DNA from: JACCVL01 sp038232655 | GTDB lineage: Bacteria > Actinomycetota > Actinomycetes > Propionibacteriales > Nocardioidaceae | Direction of reading: 5' to 3' | NCBI GenBank assembly: GCA_038232655.1 | Contig: JBBSNM010000095.1 | Coordinates: forward strand, 1 to 9,176 | Length of the DNA: 9,176 nt | Shown here: in pieces, positions 1-6,093 of the stretch | Layout of the letters: every line of letters starts with the position of its first letter | How positions within the stretch are numbered: position 1 is the stretch's first letter | Notes under the pieces: model-generated | The model's database searches: none | What the model was told of the DNA's origin: nothing | What the model saw: only the letters and a program-made list of their open reading frames with translations | Program-made: the position numbers and the translations under genes

Positions 1-82
1 GCGCGGCACTTGGTTCCTGGGGCACCACACCGGCGGCCGCTGTGGTGCCGACCGCACCGAGTGGTGCTGTTTGGCCCGGCCG
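1..82. repeat. Direct repeat, copy 1 (113-bp period)
   Basis: Positions 1-66 are identical to 114-179. After a 6-base insertion in this copy (67-72), positions 73-82 again match 180-189. The copy begins at the window edge, so the true left boundary and copy number are unknown. The 113-bp period is not a multiple of three, so any reading frame through it shifts between copies; this argues against a coding repeat. It holds the hairpin at 21-49. Confidence 0.9.
21..49 (-). terminator. Perfect 9-bp-stem hairpin in repeat copy 1 (candidate terminator)
   Basis: GGCACCACA (21-29) and TGTGGTGCC (41-49) are exact inverted repeats around an 11-base GC-rich loop. No T-tract follows on either strand, which is common for actinomycete terminators but leaves the role unproven. 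It lies about 170 bp past the permease stop, in the direction of that operon's transcription. Confidence 0.4.
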
Positions 83-113
83 TTGGCGTTGGCCTGCTGG
101 CGGCCCGGCGCGT

Positions 114-189
114 GCGCGGCACTTGGTTCCTGGGGCACCACACCGGCGGCCGCTGTGGTGCCGACCGCACCGAGTGGTGGGCCCGGCCG
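114..189. repeat. Direct repeat, copy 2 (113-bp period)
   Basis: This is the second copy of the 66-bp perfect repeat (114-179) plus a 10-base extension (180-189) matching 73-82. It sits 32 bp beyond the permease stop codon at 221-223. The 31 bases before it (83-113) are unique in the window. Confidence 0.9.
134..162 (-). terminator. Perfect 9-bp-stem hairpin in repeat copy 2 (candidate terminator)
   Basis: This has the same stem and loop as 21-49: left arm 134-142, loop 143-153, right arm 154-162. It lies about 60 bp past the permease stop, a plausible terminator distance for the leftward operon. There is no T-tract. A role as a repetitive palindromic element is equally possible. Confidence 0.45.
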
Positions 190-202
190 CGACCGCACCG
201 AG
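185..202. repeat. Degenerate third piece of the left-end repeat
   Basis: GGCCGC (185-190) is followed directly by GACCGCACCGAG (191-202). In copies 1 and 2 the same two blocks are separated by the right arm of the hairpin (TGTGGTGCC). The 12-mer therefore occurs at 50-61, 163-174 and 191-202. This looks like a third copy that has lost the hairpin arm and its left half. Confidence 0.6.
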
Positions 203-220
203 CGGGCGCCGCGCGCGCAG

Positions 221-1039
221 TCAGCTGGTGATGTCCTTGGTGGTGAAGTTGGCCCAGGCAGCCCCGAGGAACACCACCACGTACGCGCCCTGTTGCAGGG
301 TGCCGCGGACGACGTCACGCCACAGGATCGGGTCGCGGAACAGGTCGACGAACGCCAGCCAGTACCGCGTCGGCAGGTACGGGTCCAACGTGTCGGCGGC
401 GTCCAGGGTCAGCAGCAGCGTGGACGCGATCAGCAGCGCCAGCGCGCCGAGCGCCGCGCTCAGCGGGGTGTCGGTCAGGGTCGACAAGAACAGCGCCACT
501 GAGGCCACGCCGAGCATCGAGAGCATCACGTAGCCCATCGCCAGCCCGGTACGTTGCCAGACCTCCGTCTGCGACAGCCCGGACCCCGACACGCTGGTGG
601 TCACCGACGTCGCGACCGGCTGGTCGCCCAGCAGCAGCGCCCCGGTGACGTAGCCGGTGATCGCGACCACCAGCACCGCCAGCACGACGAAGCCGACCAC
701 GCTGACCAGCTTGGCCACCAGCAACCGGGTGCGCCCGACCGGTCGCACCAGCAGGTAGCGCAGCGTGCCGCCCTGCGCCTCGCCGGCGATCGACTCGCCG
801 GCGACGACCGCGACCGCGACCGGCAAGAACAGCGGCAGCACGATGCCCAGCGCCGCCAGCGGGAACAGCGACCCGTCGGACAGCACCGCGGACAGGAACG
901 CCGGCCCGGTGCCCGGGCTCGGGCCGAGGTCGGTGATCGCCAGCAGCACCGCGACCAGCGTCGGCAGCGCGTCCAGCAGGCCGATCGTCACCCAGGTGCG
1001 CGGCCGGCGCACCAGTTTGCGCAGCTCGACCAGGATCAT
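221..1039 (-). CDS. ABC-2 type transporter permease
   Basis: This 272-residue polytopic membrane protein is the likely membrane half of an ABC exporter whose ATPase is the gene before it. Six hydrophobic stretches are visible at about residues 17-36, 58-80, 110-137, 166-188, 193-213 and 250-266. A segment at about 82-103 (ESIAGEAQGGTLRYLLVRPV) is the typical cytoplasmic coupling region of ABC-2 permeases. I place the ATG at 1039 because it overlaps the ATPase stop as ATGA and begins MILVELRKL, the usual start for this family; a longer reading upstream runs over the ATPase and lacks family features. It is the last gene of a three-gene operon. The substrate cannot be read from the sequence. Function as an ABC-2 permease is secure from the fold pattern and the paired ATPase. 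Confidence 0.92.
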   Translation of the reverse strand: MILVELRKLVRRPRTWVTIGLLDALPTLVAVLLAITDLGPSPGTGPAFLSAVLSDGSLFPLAALGIVLPLFLPVAVAVVAGESIAGEAQGGTLRYLLVRPVGRTRLLVAKLVSVVGFVVLAVLVVAITGYVTGALLLGDQPVATSVTTSVSGSGLSQTEVWQRTGLAMGYVMLSMLGVASVALFLSTLTDTPLSAALGALALLIASTLLLTLDAADTLDPYLPTRYWLAFVDLFRDPILWRDVVRGTLQQGAYVVVFLGAAWANFTTKDITS

Positions 1040-1941
1040 GTGGCCCCGCCCGCGACGCTGTCGGGGTCGGTGGCCGCCAGCACCACCTGCTCCAGGCTGC
1101 GCCGCTCCGGCCCGAGCTCTGCCACCCGTACGCCGGCGGCAACCAGCTCGGCGTTCAGCACCGCCGCGTCGACGCCGTGCACGAGCAACCGGTCGCCGTG
1201 CACCTCCGAGCGGCCGTCGAGCAGCGCCCGGGCGGCGGCCACGTCCGGGGTCCGGACGACGGTGCGACCGGTCGGGGCCTGCAAGTCGGCGAGCTGGTCC
1301 TGCAGCACCAGCCGCCCGCGGTCGAGCACGCCCACCCGGGTGCACAGCTGCTCGACCTCGGCCAGCAGGTGGCTGGACAAGAAGATCGTGCTGCCACGGC
1401 GGTTCAGCTCGACCATCAGCTCGCGGATCTCGCGGATGCCTTGCGGGTCGAGCCCGTTGGTCGGCTCGTCCAGCACGAGCAGCCGCGGCGTGCGCAGCAG
1501 GGCGGCCGCCAGGCCGAGCCGCTGCCGCATACCCAGCGAGTACGCCCGCACCGGCCGACGACCGACCGTGTCCAGGCCGACCTGCTCGAGCACGGCAGCG
1601 ATCCGCCGCCGCCGAGATCTCCGGTCGCCTCCGCGACCGGACGCGTCGACGAGTGCCAGGTTCGCCCGCCCGGACAGGTGCCCGTACGCGGCCGGCCCCT
1701 CCACCAGCGCACCGACGTGCGGCAGCACCGCAGCCGCCGAGCGTGGCATCGGGCGTCCCAGCAGCTGCACGGAACCGGATGTCGCCAGCACCAGGCCGAG
1801 CAGAACCCGTACGGTCGTGGTCTTGCCGGAGCCGTTGGCGCCGAGGAAGCCGTAGATGTCGCCCTCACGGACGTCGAGGTCGACCTCGTCCACCGCCAGC
1901 ACCGAGCCGTAGCGCTTGGTTAGCCTCTGGGTGCGGATCAC
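1036..1941 (-). CDS. ABC transporter ATP-binding protein (ABC-2/drug-exporter type)
   Basis: This 301-residue cytoplasmic ATPase powers the adjacent permease. The Walker A motif GANGSGKTT is at 34-42, the signature YSLGMRQR at 134-141, Walker B LLVLDEP at 154-160 and the switch histidine at H191 (SSH). The Q-loop region reads VGALVEGP (about 77-83), with Glu where many ATPases have Gln, and the signature is SLGMR rather than LSGGQ; both are usual in the bacitracin/antibiotic-exporter branch. Residues after about 225 form a C-terminal accessory domain. The GTG start at 1941 overlaps the stop of the LolA-like gene (GTGA), and its stop overlaps the permease ATG (ATGA), so the three are probably translationally coupled. 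Lipid, peptide or drug export are all possible. Confidence 0.95.
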   Translation of the reverse strand: MIRTQRLTKRYGSVLAVDEVDLDVREGDIYGFLGANGSGKTTTVRVLLGLVLATSGSVQLLGRPMPRSAAAVLPHVGALVEGPAAYGHLSGRANLALVDASGRGGDRRSRRRRIAAVLEQVGLDTVGRRPVRAYSLGMRQRLGLAAALLRTPRLLVLDEPTNGLDPQGIREIRELMVELNRRGSTIFLSSHLLAEVEQLCTRVGVLDRGRLVLQDQLADLQAPTGRTVVRTPDVAAARALLDGRSEVHGDRLLVHGVDAAVLNAELVAAGVRVAELGPERRSLEQVVLAATDPDSVAGGAT

Positions 1942-3044
1942 GATCCGGCACCCTCAGGTGCTGGGGAGCGGGTGTCGTAGATCTCGCGCGCGGCGCGGCG
2001 CAGCGTCTGGTCGTTGACCGTGCCGACCAGCAGCCAGCTCGGCTCGAAGTGGCGGTGTGGGCTGAGCCGCAGGCGCAACGGCCCCGCAGCCAGTCCGCTG
2101 CCGTCGCCGTCCACGACCACACCGGTCGCGGTGGCGAGCTGTCGGCGCAGCGGGCCGGCCACGTCGTCGTCCAGACCCAGCACGAGGAACTGCGTCACCC
2201 CCCGGCCGTAGCGGCTGAACAGCCCCGGCGGGCTGGCTCCGATGGCGGGCAGCCCGGCCAGCTGCGGCGCCCGAAACACCGCCGGGATGTGGTTGGCCAG
2301 GCTGTCGCTGCCGAACCCTCCGAGGCTCGGGCGTGGGCCCGCTGGCGGCTCGAAGGTGACCGTGTCGGCCGGCGGCCGGTCGAGCGAGACCTCGGCGAAG
2401 GAGGTCTCGACCGGCGGGGTGCGGTCACCAGTGCCGAGGATCTCGACCCGCAACGGGAGGCCGCTGTCGGCGTCGGCCCAGATGTCCACATGGTCAATGC
2501 TGGCTTGTGGCAGCGACGGCGTCAGGCGCAGCCCGGGCGCGTCCCTGCCGGCGACCCGGATCGCCGGCAGCCGGCTGAGCTCATCGGCGCGCAGGTCGGT
2601 GAGCACCAGCCGGGCGAGCCGGGGCGGCAGCAGATCGACCGCACGCGGCAGGAACACCACGGCGTCGAGCGTGCTGGTGGCGCGCAGCCGCTCGTAGTTC
2701 CAGGTCGTCGTCACCGGCCCGGCGTGGAACAGGTCGGTCTCGCCGCCGGTCGCCAGCCGGTCGACGCGCCACGCGTCGGCGCCCCGCCACCACACCCGCA
2801 GCCTGCTGGTGCCGCCGAACAGGTCGGCGACGGCGCCGAACTCGTCGGTCGTGGGCAGCGGCAGGCCCCCGTGCGCCTCGACGTAGCCGGAGTACGCGAC
2901 GTCGTCGGCCGCCCGAATGCGGGTGAGCAGCTGCTGGGCATCGAGCTCGCGGTCGGCCACCGGGCGCGCGTCGACCGCTGGGGGCACGACGATCAGCAGC
3001 ATCGCAGTGACCGCAACCAGGGACCAGCGTCGTGCGGCGGTCAT
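1938..3044 (-). CDS. Secreted LolA/RseB-like protein of an ABC transporter operon
   Basis: This 368-residue protein has a Sec-type signal segment: TAARR positive residues, then a hydrophobic stretch at about 8-24. There is no lipobox Cys, so it is probably exported and released or held by other means. After the signal, a DDVAYSGYVEAHGGLPLP stretch (47-64), paired beta-type repeats, and ASIDHVDIWADADSGLPLRV (181-200) resemble the LolA/RseB half-barrel proteins of actinomycetes. That assignment is from memory of the family, not a search. About 140 further residues carry no motif I recognise. I chose the ATG at 3044, which gives a proper signal peptide; a TTG nine codons upstream is an alternative, and neither has a strong ribosome site. 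It heads the operon with the ATPase and permease, so it may bind or sense a hydrophobic substrate or control the exporter. Confidence 0.82.
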   Translation of the reverse strand: MTAARRWSLVAVTAMLLIVVPPAVDARPVADRELDAQQLLTRIRAADDVAYSGYVEAHGGLPLPTTDEFGAVADLFGGTSRLRVWWRGADAWRVDRLATGGETDLFHAGPVTTTWNYERLRATSTLDAVVFLPRAVDLLPPRLARLVLTDLRADELSRLPAIRVAGRDAPGLRLTPSLPQASIDHVDIWADADSGLPLRVEILGTGDRTPPVETSFAEVSLDRPPADTVTFEPPAGPRPSLGGFGSDSLANHIPAVFRAPQLAGLPAIGASPPGLFSRYGRGVTQFLVLGLDDDVAGPLRRQLATATGVVVDGDGSGLAAGPLRLRLSPHRHFEPSWLLVGTVNDQTLRRAAREIYDTRSPAPEGAGS

Positions 3045-3147
3045 GCTGAAGCCTACGTGGACGCCAGGCAAGCAGAACGCGACTCTTCTGACATTTGCTG
3101 CGCTGAGTAGTGGTCATGGGTCATGCTGTGCGCACATCTACGAAGAG
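3045..3147. promoter_or_regulatory. Divergent promoter region with a tandem 7-mer
   Basis: This 103-bp spacer lies between the LolA-like operon (leftward) and the small plus-strand gene (rightward), so both promoters should be here. The 7-mer GGTCATG occurs twice in immediate tandem (3112-3118 and 3119-3125), a possible regulator contact. I see no convincing -35/-10 pair on either strand. Confidence 0.4.
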
Positions 3148-3321
3148 ATGGGGCGGAACGTGCACAAGCCGGACAGGCGGGTCCATGACGAGGCGGTGCT
3201 GGCTGAGATCGAACTGACCGGCGCCCTCATGATCGCCGCGTCGGAGCACGAGGGTCCGCTGAGCCAGACCGAGGTCGACGACCTGCTTGGTGTGACCAGA
3301 CCCGGTCTCCTCAGGGCTTGA
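3148..3321 (+). CDS. Small hypothetical protein, 57 aa
   Basis: This is the only likely plus-strand gene. From the ATG, almost every third codon position is G or C up to the TGA, and the product has ordinary composition, unlike the arginine- or alanine-rich shadows around it. It is charged at the N-terminus (NVHKPDRRVHDE), has a helical middle (AVLAEIELTGALMIAAS, about 16-32), then a PLSQTEVDDLLGV segment (37-49) like the start of a small helical or helix-turn-helix unit. It has no membrane segment and no cysteine. The start is uncertain: only GAAGAG abuts the ATG, and the in-frame GTG at 3160 has a GGGG 6 bases upstream. Its last 11 bases overlap the 3' end of the convergent Nudix gene, so the C-terminal six or seven residues may be lineage-specific. 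I do not know its function. Confidence 0.68.
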   Translation: MGRNVHKPDRRVHDEAVLAEIELTGALMIAASEHEGPLSQTEVDDLLGVTRPGLLRA

Positions 3322-4201
3322 GCAGTTCGGTCGCGACGATTGCGCCCTTGCGCCGGTGCACGACCAGGGCCTGGCCCGGAGCCAGCTTCACCACCGGCAC
3401 CCCCAACCCCTCGAACACCCACGGAAGCACCGGCCGGTGCGTGCACAGCACCGCGCGCCGTTTGCCGGCAAACAGGGCGGCGACCGCCGAGCGCACGTCG
3501 TCCGGTTTGGCCGCCTCCTCGCTCCACCGCGCGTCTTCCTCGACACCGACACCGGCCGCGGCTGCGTACGGCTGGACCGTCTGCACGCATCGCCGTGAGT
3601 CGCTGGAGACCACGGTGTCGACGCCGTAGGCCCGCAGCAACGGCACGAGTTGCTCCCCCTGGGCGAGGCCGCCGTCAGCGAGCGGCCGACGCCGGTCGTT
3701 ACCCCGCCACGCCTTGCGTGCGGTTGCCGAGCCGTGCCGCAGCACGACCAGCGGGTTGCTGCGGTGGGCTCGGCGCTCGGCTGCCCGGCTGAACCGCTTG
3801 AGCACCGCGACATCCCGCTTGTACGTGAGCGCGCGGGCGGCGGCGTCCATGGCGCACCAGCGCACGTCGTCGACCTCGTCGTTGGGCTCGTAGCCGTCGG
3901 CACCGGCTCCGTTGCGGTCGGTCGGCCGGGCCGACCAGTACGTCACGTTCTTGACCGTGCCGGCCGCGCTCTGCTGAGGGTAGGAGTGCCGGGCCACCGG
4001 CGGGCCGAGCCGTACGGCGACGCCGGTCTCCTCGTGCACCTCGCGGACCGCGGCGCTCGCCGGATGCTCGCCGGGGTCGAGCTTGCCCTTGGGGAAGCTC
4101 CAGTCGTCGTAGCGTTGCCGGTGGATCAGCAGCACCTCGAGCCGATCGCCCACCATCCGCCAGGTCACCGCGCCCGCTGCCTGGATGGCTCGCTCGCTCA
4201 C
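3311..4201 (-). CDS. mutT1: MutT1-like Nudix hydrolase fused to histidine phosphatase
   Basis: This 296-residue protein has two domains. The N-terminal Nudix domain has a complete box GX5EX7REVXEETGV at 39-61 (G39, E45, R53, E54, E57, E58). The C-terminal histidine phosphatase domain has the catalytic RHG at 155-157, an SSDSRRCVQT segment (199-208) and a late His at H255 (LCTHRPVL). The architecture matches mycobacterial MutT1, known to hydrolyse 8-oxo-dGTP and diadenosine polyphosphates; actual substrates here are inferred. Both active sites look intact. The GTG start at 4201 lacks a strong ribosome site, but the next downstream starts would cut into the Nudix fold. It begins 49 bp after pstB on the same strand with no clear terminator between, so cotranscription with the phosphate operon is plausible. 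Its tail overlaps the convergent small gene by 11 bp. Confidence 0.9.
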   Translation of the reverse strand: MSERAIQAAGAVTWRMVGDRLEVLLIHRQRYDDWSFPKGKLDPGEHPASAAVREVHEETGVAVRLGPPVARHSYPQQSAAGTVKNVTYWSARPTDRNGAGADGYEPNDEVDDVRWCAMDAAARALTYKRDVAVLKRFSRAAERRAHRSNPLVVLRHGSATARKAWRGNDRRRPLADGGLAQGEQLVPLLRAYGVDTVVSSDSRRCVQTVQPYAAAAGVGVEEDARWSEEAAKPDDVRSAVAALFAGKRRAVLCTHRPVLPWVFEGLGVPVVKLAPGQALVVHRRKGAIVATELLKP

Positions 4202-4250
4202 CCGGGTCAGTGTGGCAGTCGCTCAGCGGCGCGGCATGCGGAACCGTCGG

Positions 4251-5189
4251 TTAGCCGAAACGACCCGAAATGTAGTCCTCGGTGCGCTGGTCGCCGGGGT
4301 TGCTGAACATCTTGCGCGTGGCGTCGTACTCGACGAGCTGACCGGTGCGGTCCCCGGTGTCCTCCGACGGGCGGGCGGTGAAGAACGCCGTTCGGTCGGC
4401 CACCCTGGCGGCCTGCTGCATGTTGTGGGTGACGATGATGATCGTGTACTCCTCACGCAGCTCGTCCATGAGGTCCTCGATGCGAGCGGTCGCGATGGGG
4501 TCGAGCGCCGAGCACGGCTCGTCCATGAGGATGACCTCGGGCTGCACGGCGATGGTGCGCGCGATGCACAGTCGCTGCTGCTGGCCGCCGGACAGCCCGT
4601 ACGCGGACTGCTTCAGCTTGTCCTTGACCTCGTCCCACAGCGCGGCCCGCGTCAGCGCCTCCTCGACGATGTCGTCCATGTTCTTCACGTCCATGCCGAT
4701 GACCTTGGGGCCGTAGGCGATGTTGGCGTAGATCGACTTGGGGAACGGGTTCGGCTTCTGGAAGACCATGCCGATGCGCCGGCGCACCTCGATGGGGTCC
4801 ACGTCCGGTCCGTAGATGTCCTGCTCGTGGTACGAGATGCAGCCGGTCACGCGCGCGCCGGGAATGAGGTCGTTCATCCGGTTCAGCGAGCGCAGCACGG
4901 TGGACTTGCCGCAGCCGCTGGGCCCGATGAGTGCGGTGATCTCGTTGACGCCGAAGACCATGGTCACATCGGAGACCGCGCGGAAGTCGCTGTAGTAGAT
5001 GTCGACGTTTTCGCAGTCGATGACCGGGACCGGCTTGTCCGCGAGCTTGTGTCGCTGGTCCGCGAGAGGGTCTGGCCTGGGCCGGTTCTGCCCGGTGCCC
5101 GCCGGTTCACTGGGGGCCGCGCTGTCTGGGGTGGGTGCCATGGTCGGTCCCGTCTGAGGCGTGGCTGTGCGGGTCGAGAATAGGCTCAT
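4251..5189 (-). CDS. pstB: Phosphate ABC transporter ATP-binding protein PstB
   Basis: This is the ATPase of the high-affinity phosphate importer, acting at the inner face of the membrane with PstC and PstA. Walker A GPSGCGKST is at 89-97, Q-loop Q144 in MVFQKPNPFP, signature LSGGQQQRL at 199-207, Walker B VILMDEP at 219-225, and the switch His H255 in VTHNM. These, with the SALDP and ISGRFG segments, are diagnostic of PstB. I start at the ATG at 5189, with GAGGA four bases upstream, over a longer reading that overlaps pstA. This gives 312 residues against about 260 usual, owing to an N-terminal Pro/Ser/Thr-rich extension of about 50 residues. A start at 5141 (296 aa) is possible and would still leave an extension. 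It is the last pst gene; no phoU follows. Confidence 0.96.
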   Translation of the reverse strand: MSLFSTRTATPQTGPTMAPTPDSAAPSEPAGTGQNRPRPDPLADQRHKLADKPVPVIDCENVDIYYSDFRAVSDVTMVFGVNEITALIGPSGCGKSTVLRSLNRMNDLIPGARVTGCISYHEQDIYGPDVDPIEVRRRIGMVFQKPNPFPKSIYANIAYGPKVIGMDVKNMDDIVEEALTRAALWDEVKDKLKQSAYGLSGGQQQRLCIARTIAVQPEVILMDEPCSALDPIATARIEDLMDELREEYTIIIVTHNMQQAARVADRTAFFTARPSEDTGDRTGQLVEYDATRKMFSNPGDQRTEDYISGRFG

Positions 5190-5199
5190 GAGGTCCTCA
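5190..5199 (-). promoter_or_regulatory. pstB ribosome binding site overlapping the pstA stop
   Basis: Read on the minus strand, the pstA stop TGA runs straight into GAGGA, followed by CCTC and the pstB ATG. The pstA stop codon therefore lies inside the pstB ribosome site. This supports the start at 5189 and suggests coupled translation of pstA and pstB. Confidence 0.75.
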
Positions 5200-6093
5200 C
5201 CAGTGTCGCTGGTAGCGGTTGCGAATGACGATGGCCAGCGCATTCATCACCAGCAGCAGCCCGAGCAGCACGATGATGGCCGCGGACGCCACCTGGCGAA
5301 ACTCGACCTGCGGCTGACCGGTCCACGAGAAGATTTGGATGGGCAACGTCGTGAACCCCGACATGAGTCCGTTGGGGTCATAGGTGACGAACACCAGTCC
5401 GCCGAGAAGAAGCAGCGGCGCCGCCTCGCCGAGTGCCCGAGACAGCGCGAGGATGGTGCCGGTGGCAACGCCCGGTAGTGCGGAGGGCAACGTCTGGCGC
5501 CAGACCGTCTGCAACGGCGTGGCGCCGAGCGCGAGCGAGCCCTGCCGGATCTCGGCCGGGACGGAGCGCAACGCCTCCCGCGTGGTGATGATGATGACCG
5601 GCAAGATCAGCAGGGCGAGCGCGATCGCGCCGCTGAGCACCACCCGGCGCGGCAGGCCGACGGTCAGCGCGAATCCCGCGGTGAGCATGCCGTAGACGAT
5701 GGCCGGAACTGCGGCCAGGTTCTGCAGGTTCACCTCGATCAGCTTGTTGAACCAGCGCCGCGGGTCGGCGAACTCCTCGAGGTACACCGCGGCGGCCACG
5801 CCCAACGGGATGGCCATGAGCGCGGTGGTGACGATGACCATCATCGAGCCGAGGATCGCCGCGCGAGCGCCCGCGGTCTCCGGGATGACCCGCGAGGAGT
5901 ACCTGGTGAACAGGGCGCCGTCGAGCCGCGGGTAGCCGTCGATGAAGGCTGTGACCAGCAGGGTCGCCAGACAGACCAGTGCGAACGCAAGGGCAGCCCA
6001 CAAGGCGACCAGGAATCCGATCGACGTCCCGCTGCGTTCCCCGGCTCGGCCCGCTCGCAGCGGAGCCGTCGCCACCGCGCCGATGGTCGCCAT
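5197..6093 (-). CDS. pstA: Phosphate ABC transporter permease PstA
   Basis: This 298-residue inner-membrane permease forms the phosphate channel with PstC. Hydrophobic segments appear at about 25-50, 80-105, 125-145, 150-170, 205-235 and 270-290. The cytoplasmic ATPase-contact loop (EAA-type) is at about 187-207, reading ALGATPLQTVWRQTLPSALP, and VPAIVYGML (129-137) is a typical PstA/PstC motif. The ATG at 6093 shares its A with the pstC stop (TGATG), a one-base overlap that argues for coupled translation. The first 22 residues are a basic, low-complexity cytoplasmic leader. Length and motif order are normal for the family. It is distinguished from PstC by gene order and by its SRALGEAAPLLLLGG segment near 218-232. 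Confidence 0.96.
   Translation of the reverse strand: MATIGAVATAPLRAGRAGERSGTSIGFLVALWAALAFALVCLATLLVTAFIDGYPRLDGALFTRYSSRVIPETAGARAAILGSMMVIVTTALMAIPLGVAAAVYLEEFADPRRWFNKLIEVNLQNLAAVPAIVYGMLTAGFALTVGLPRRVVLSGAIALALLILPVIIITTREALRSVPAEIRQGSLALGATPLQTVWRQTLPSALPGVATGTILALSRALGEAAPLLLLGGLVFVTYDPNGLMSGFTTLPIQIFSWTGQPQVEFRQVASAAIIVLLGLLLVMNALAIVIRNRYQRHW

Noticed and set aside
1..202. CRISPR array
   Set aside because: Only two full units with a long repeat, a single 31-47 bp interval, and no cas genes. The internal hairpin and third fragment do not fit CRISPR architecture.
10..533. Plus-strand frames through the left-end repeat, as possible repeat proteins
   Set aside because: The 113-bp period is out of frame, so the two copies give different peptides. 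The frames also extend into the antisense of the permease.
554..3110. Very long plus-strand open frames opposite the exporter operon
   Set aside because: They are arginine/proline/alanine-rich shadows of the minus-strand ATPase and LolA-like genes, which carry clear Walker motifs and a signal peptide. Long antisense frames are expected at this GC content.
5190..5243. Upstream extension of pstB overlapping pstA
   Set aside because: The extra 18 residues lie over the pstA C-terminus. The ATG at 5189 has GAGGA at proper distance.
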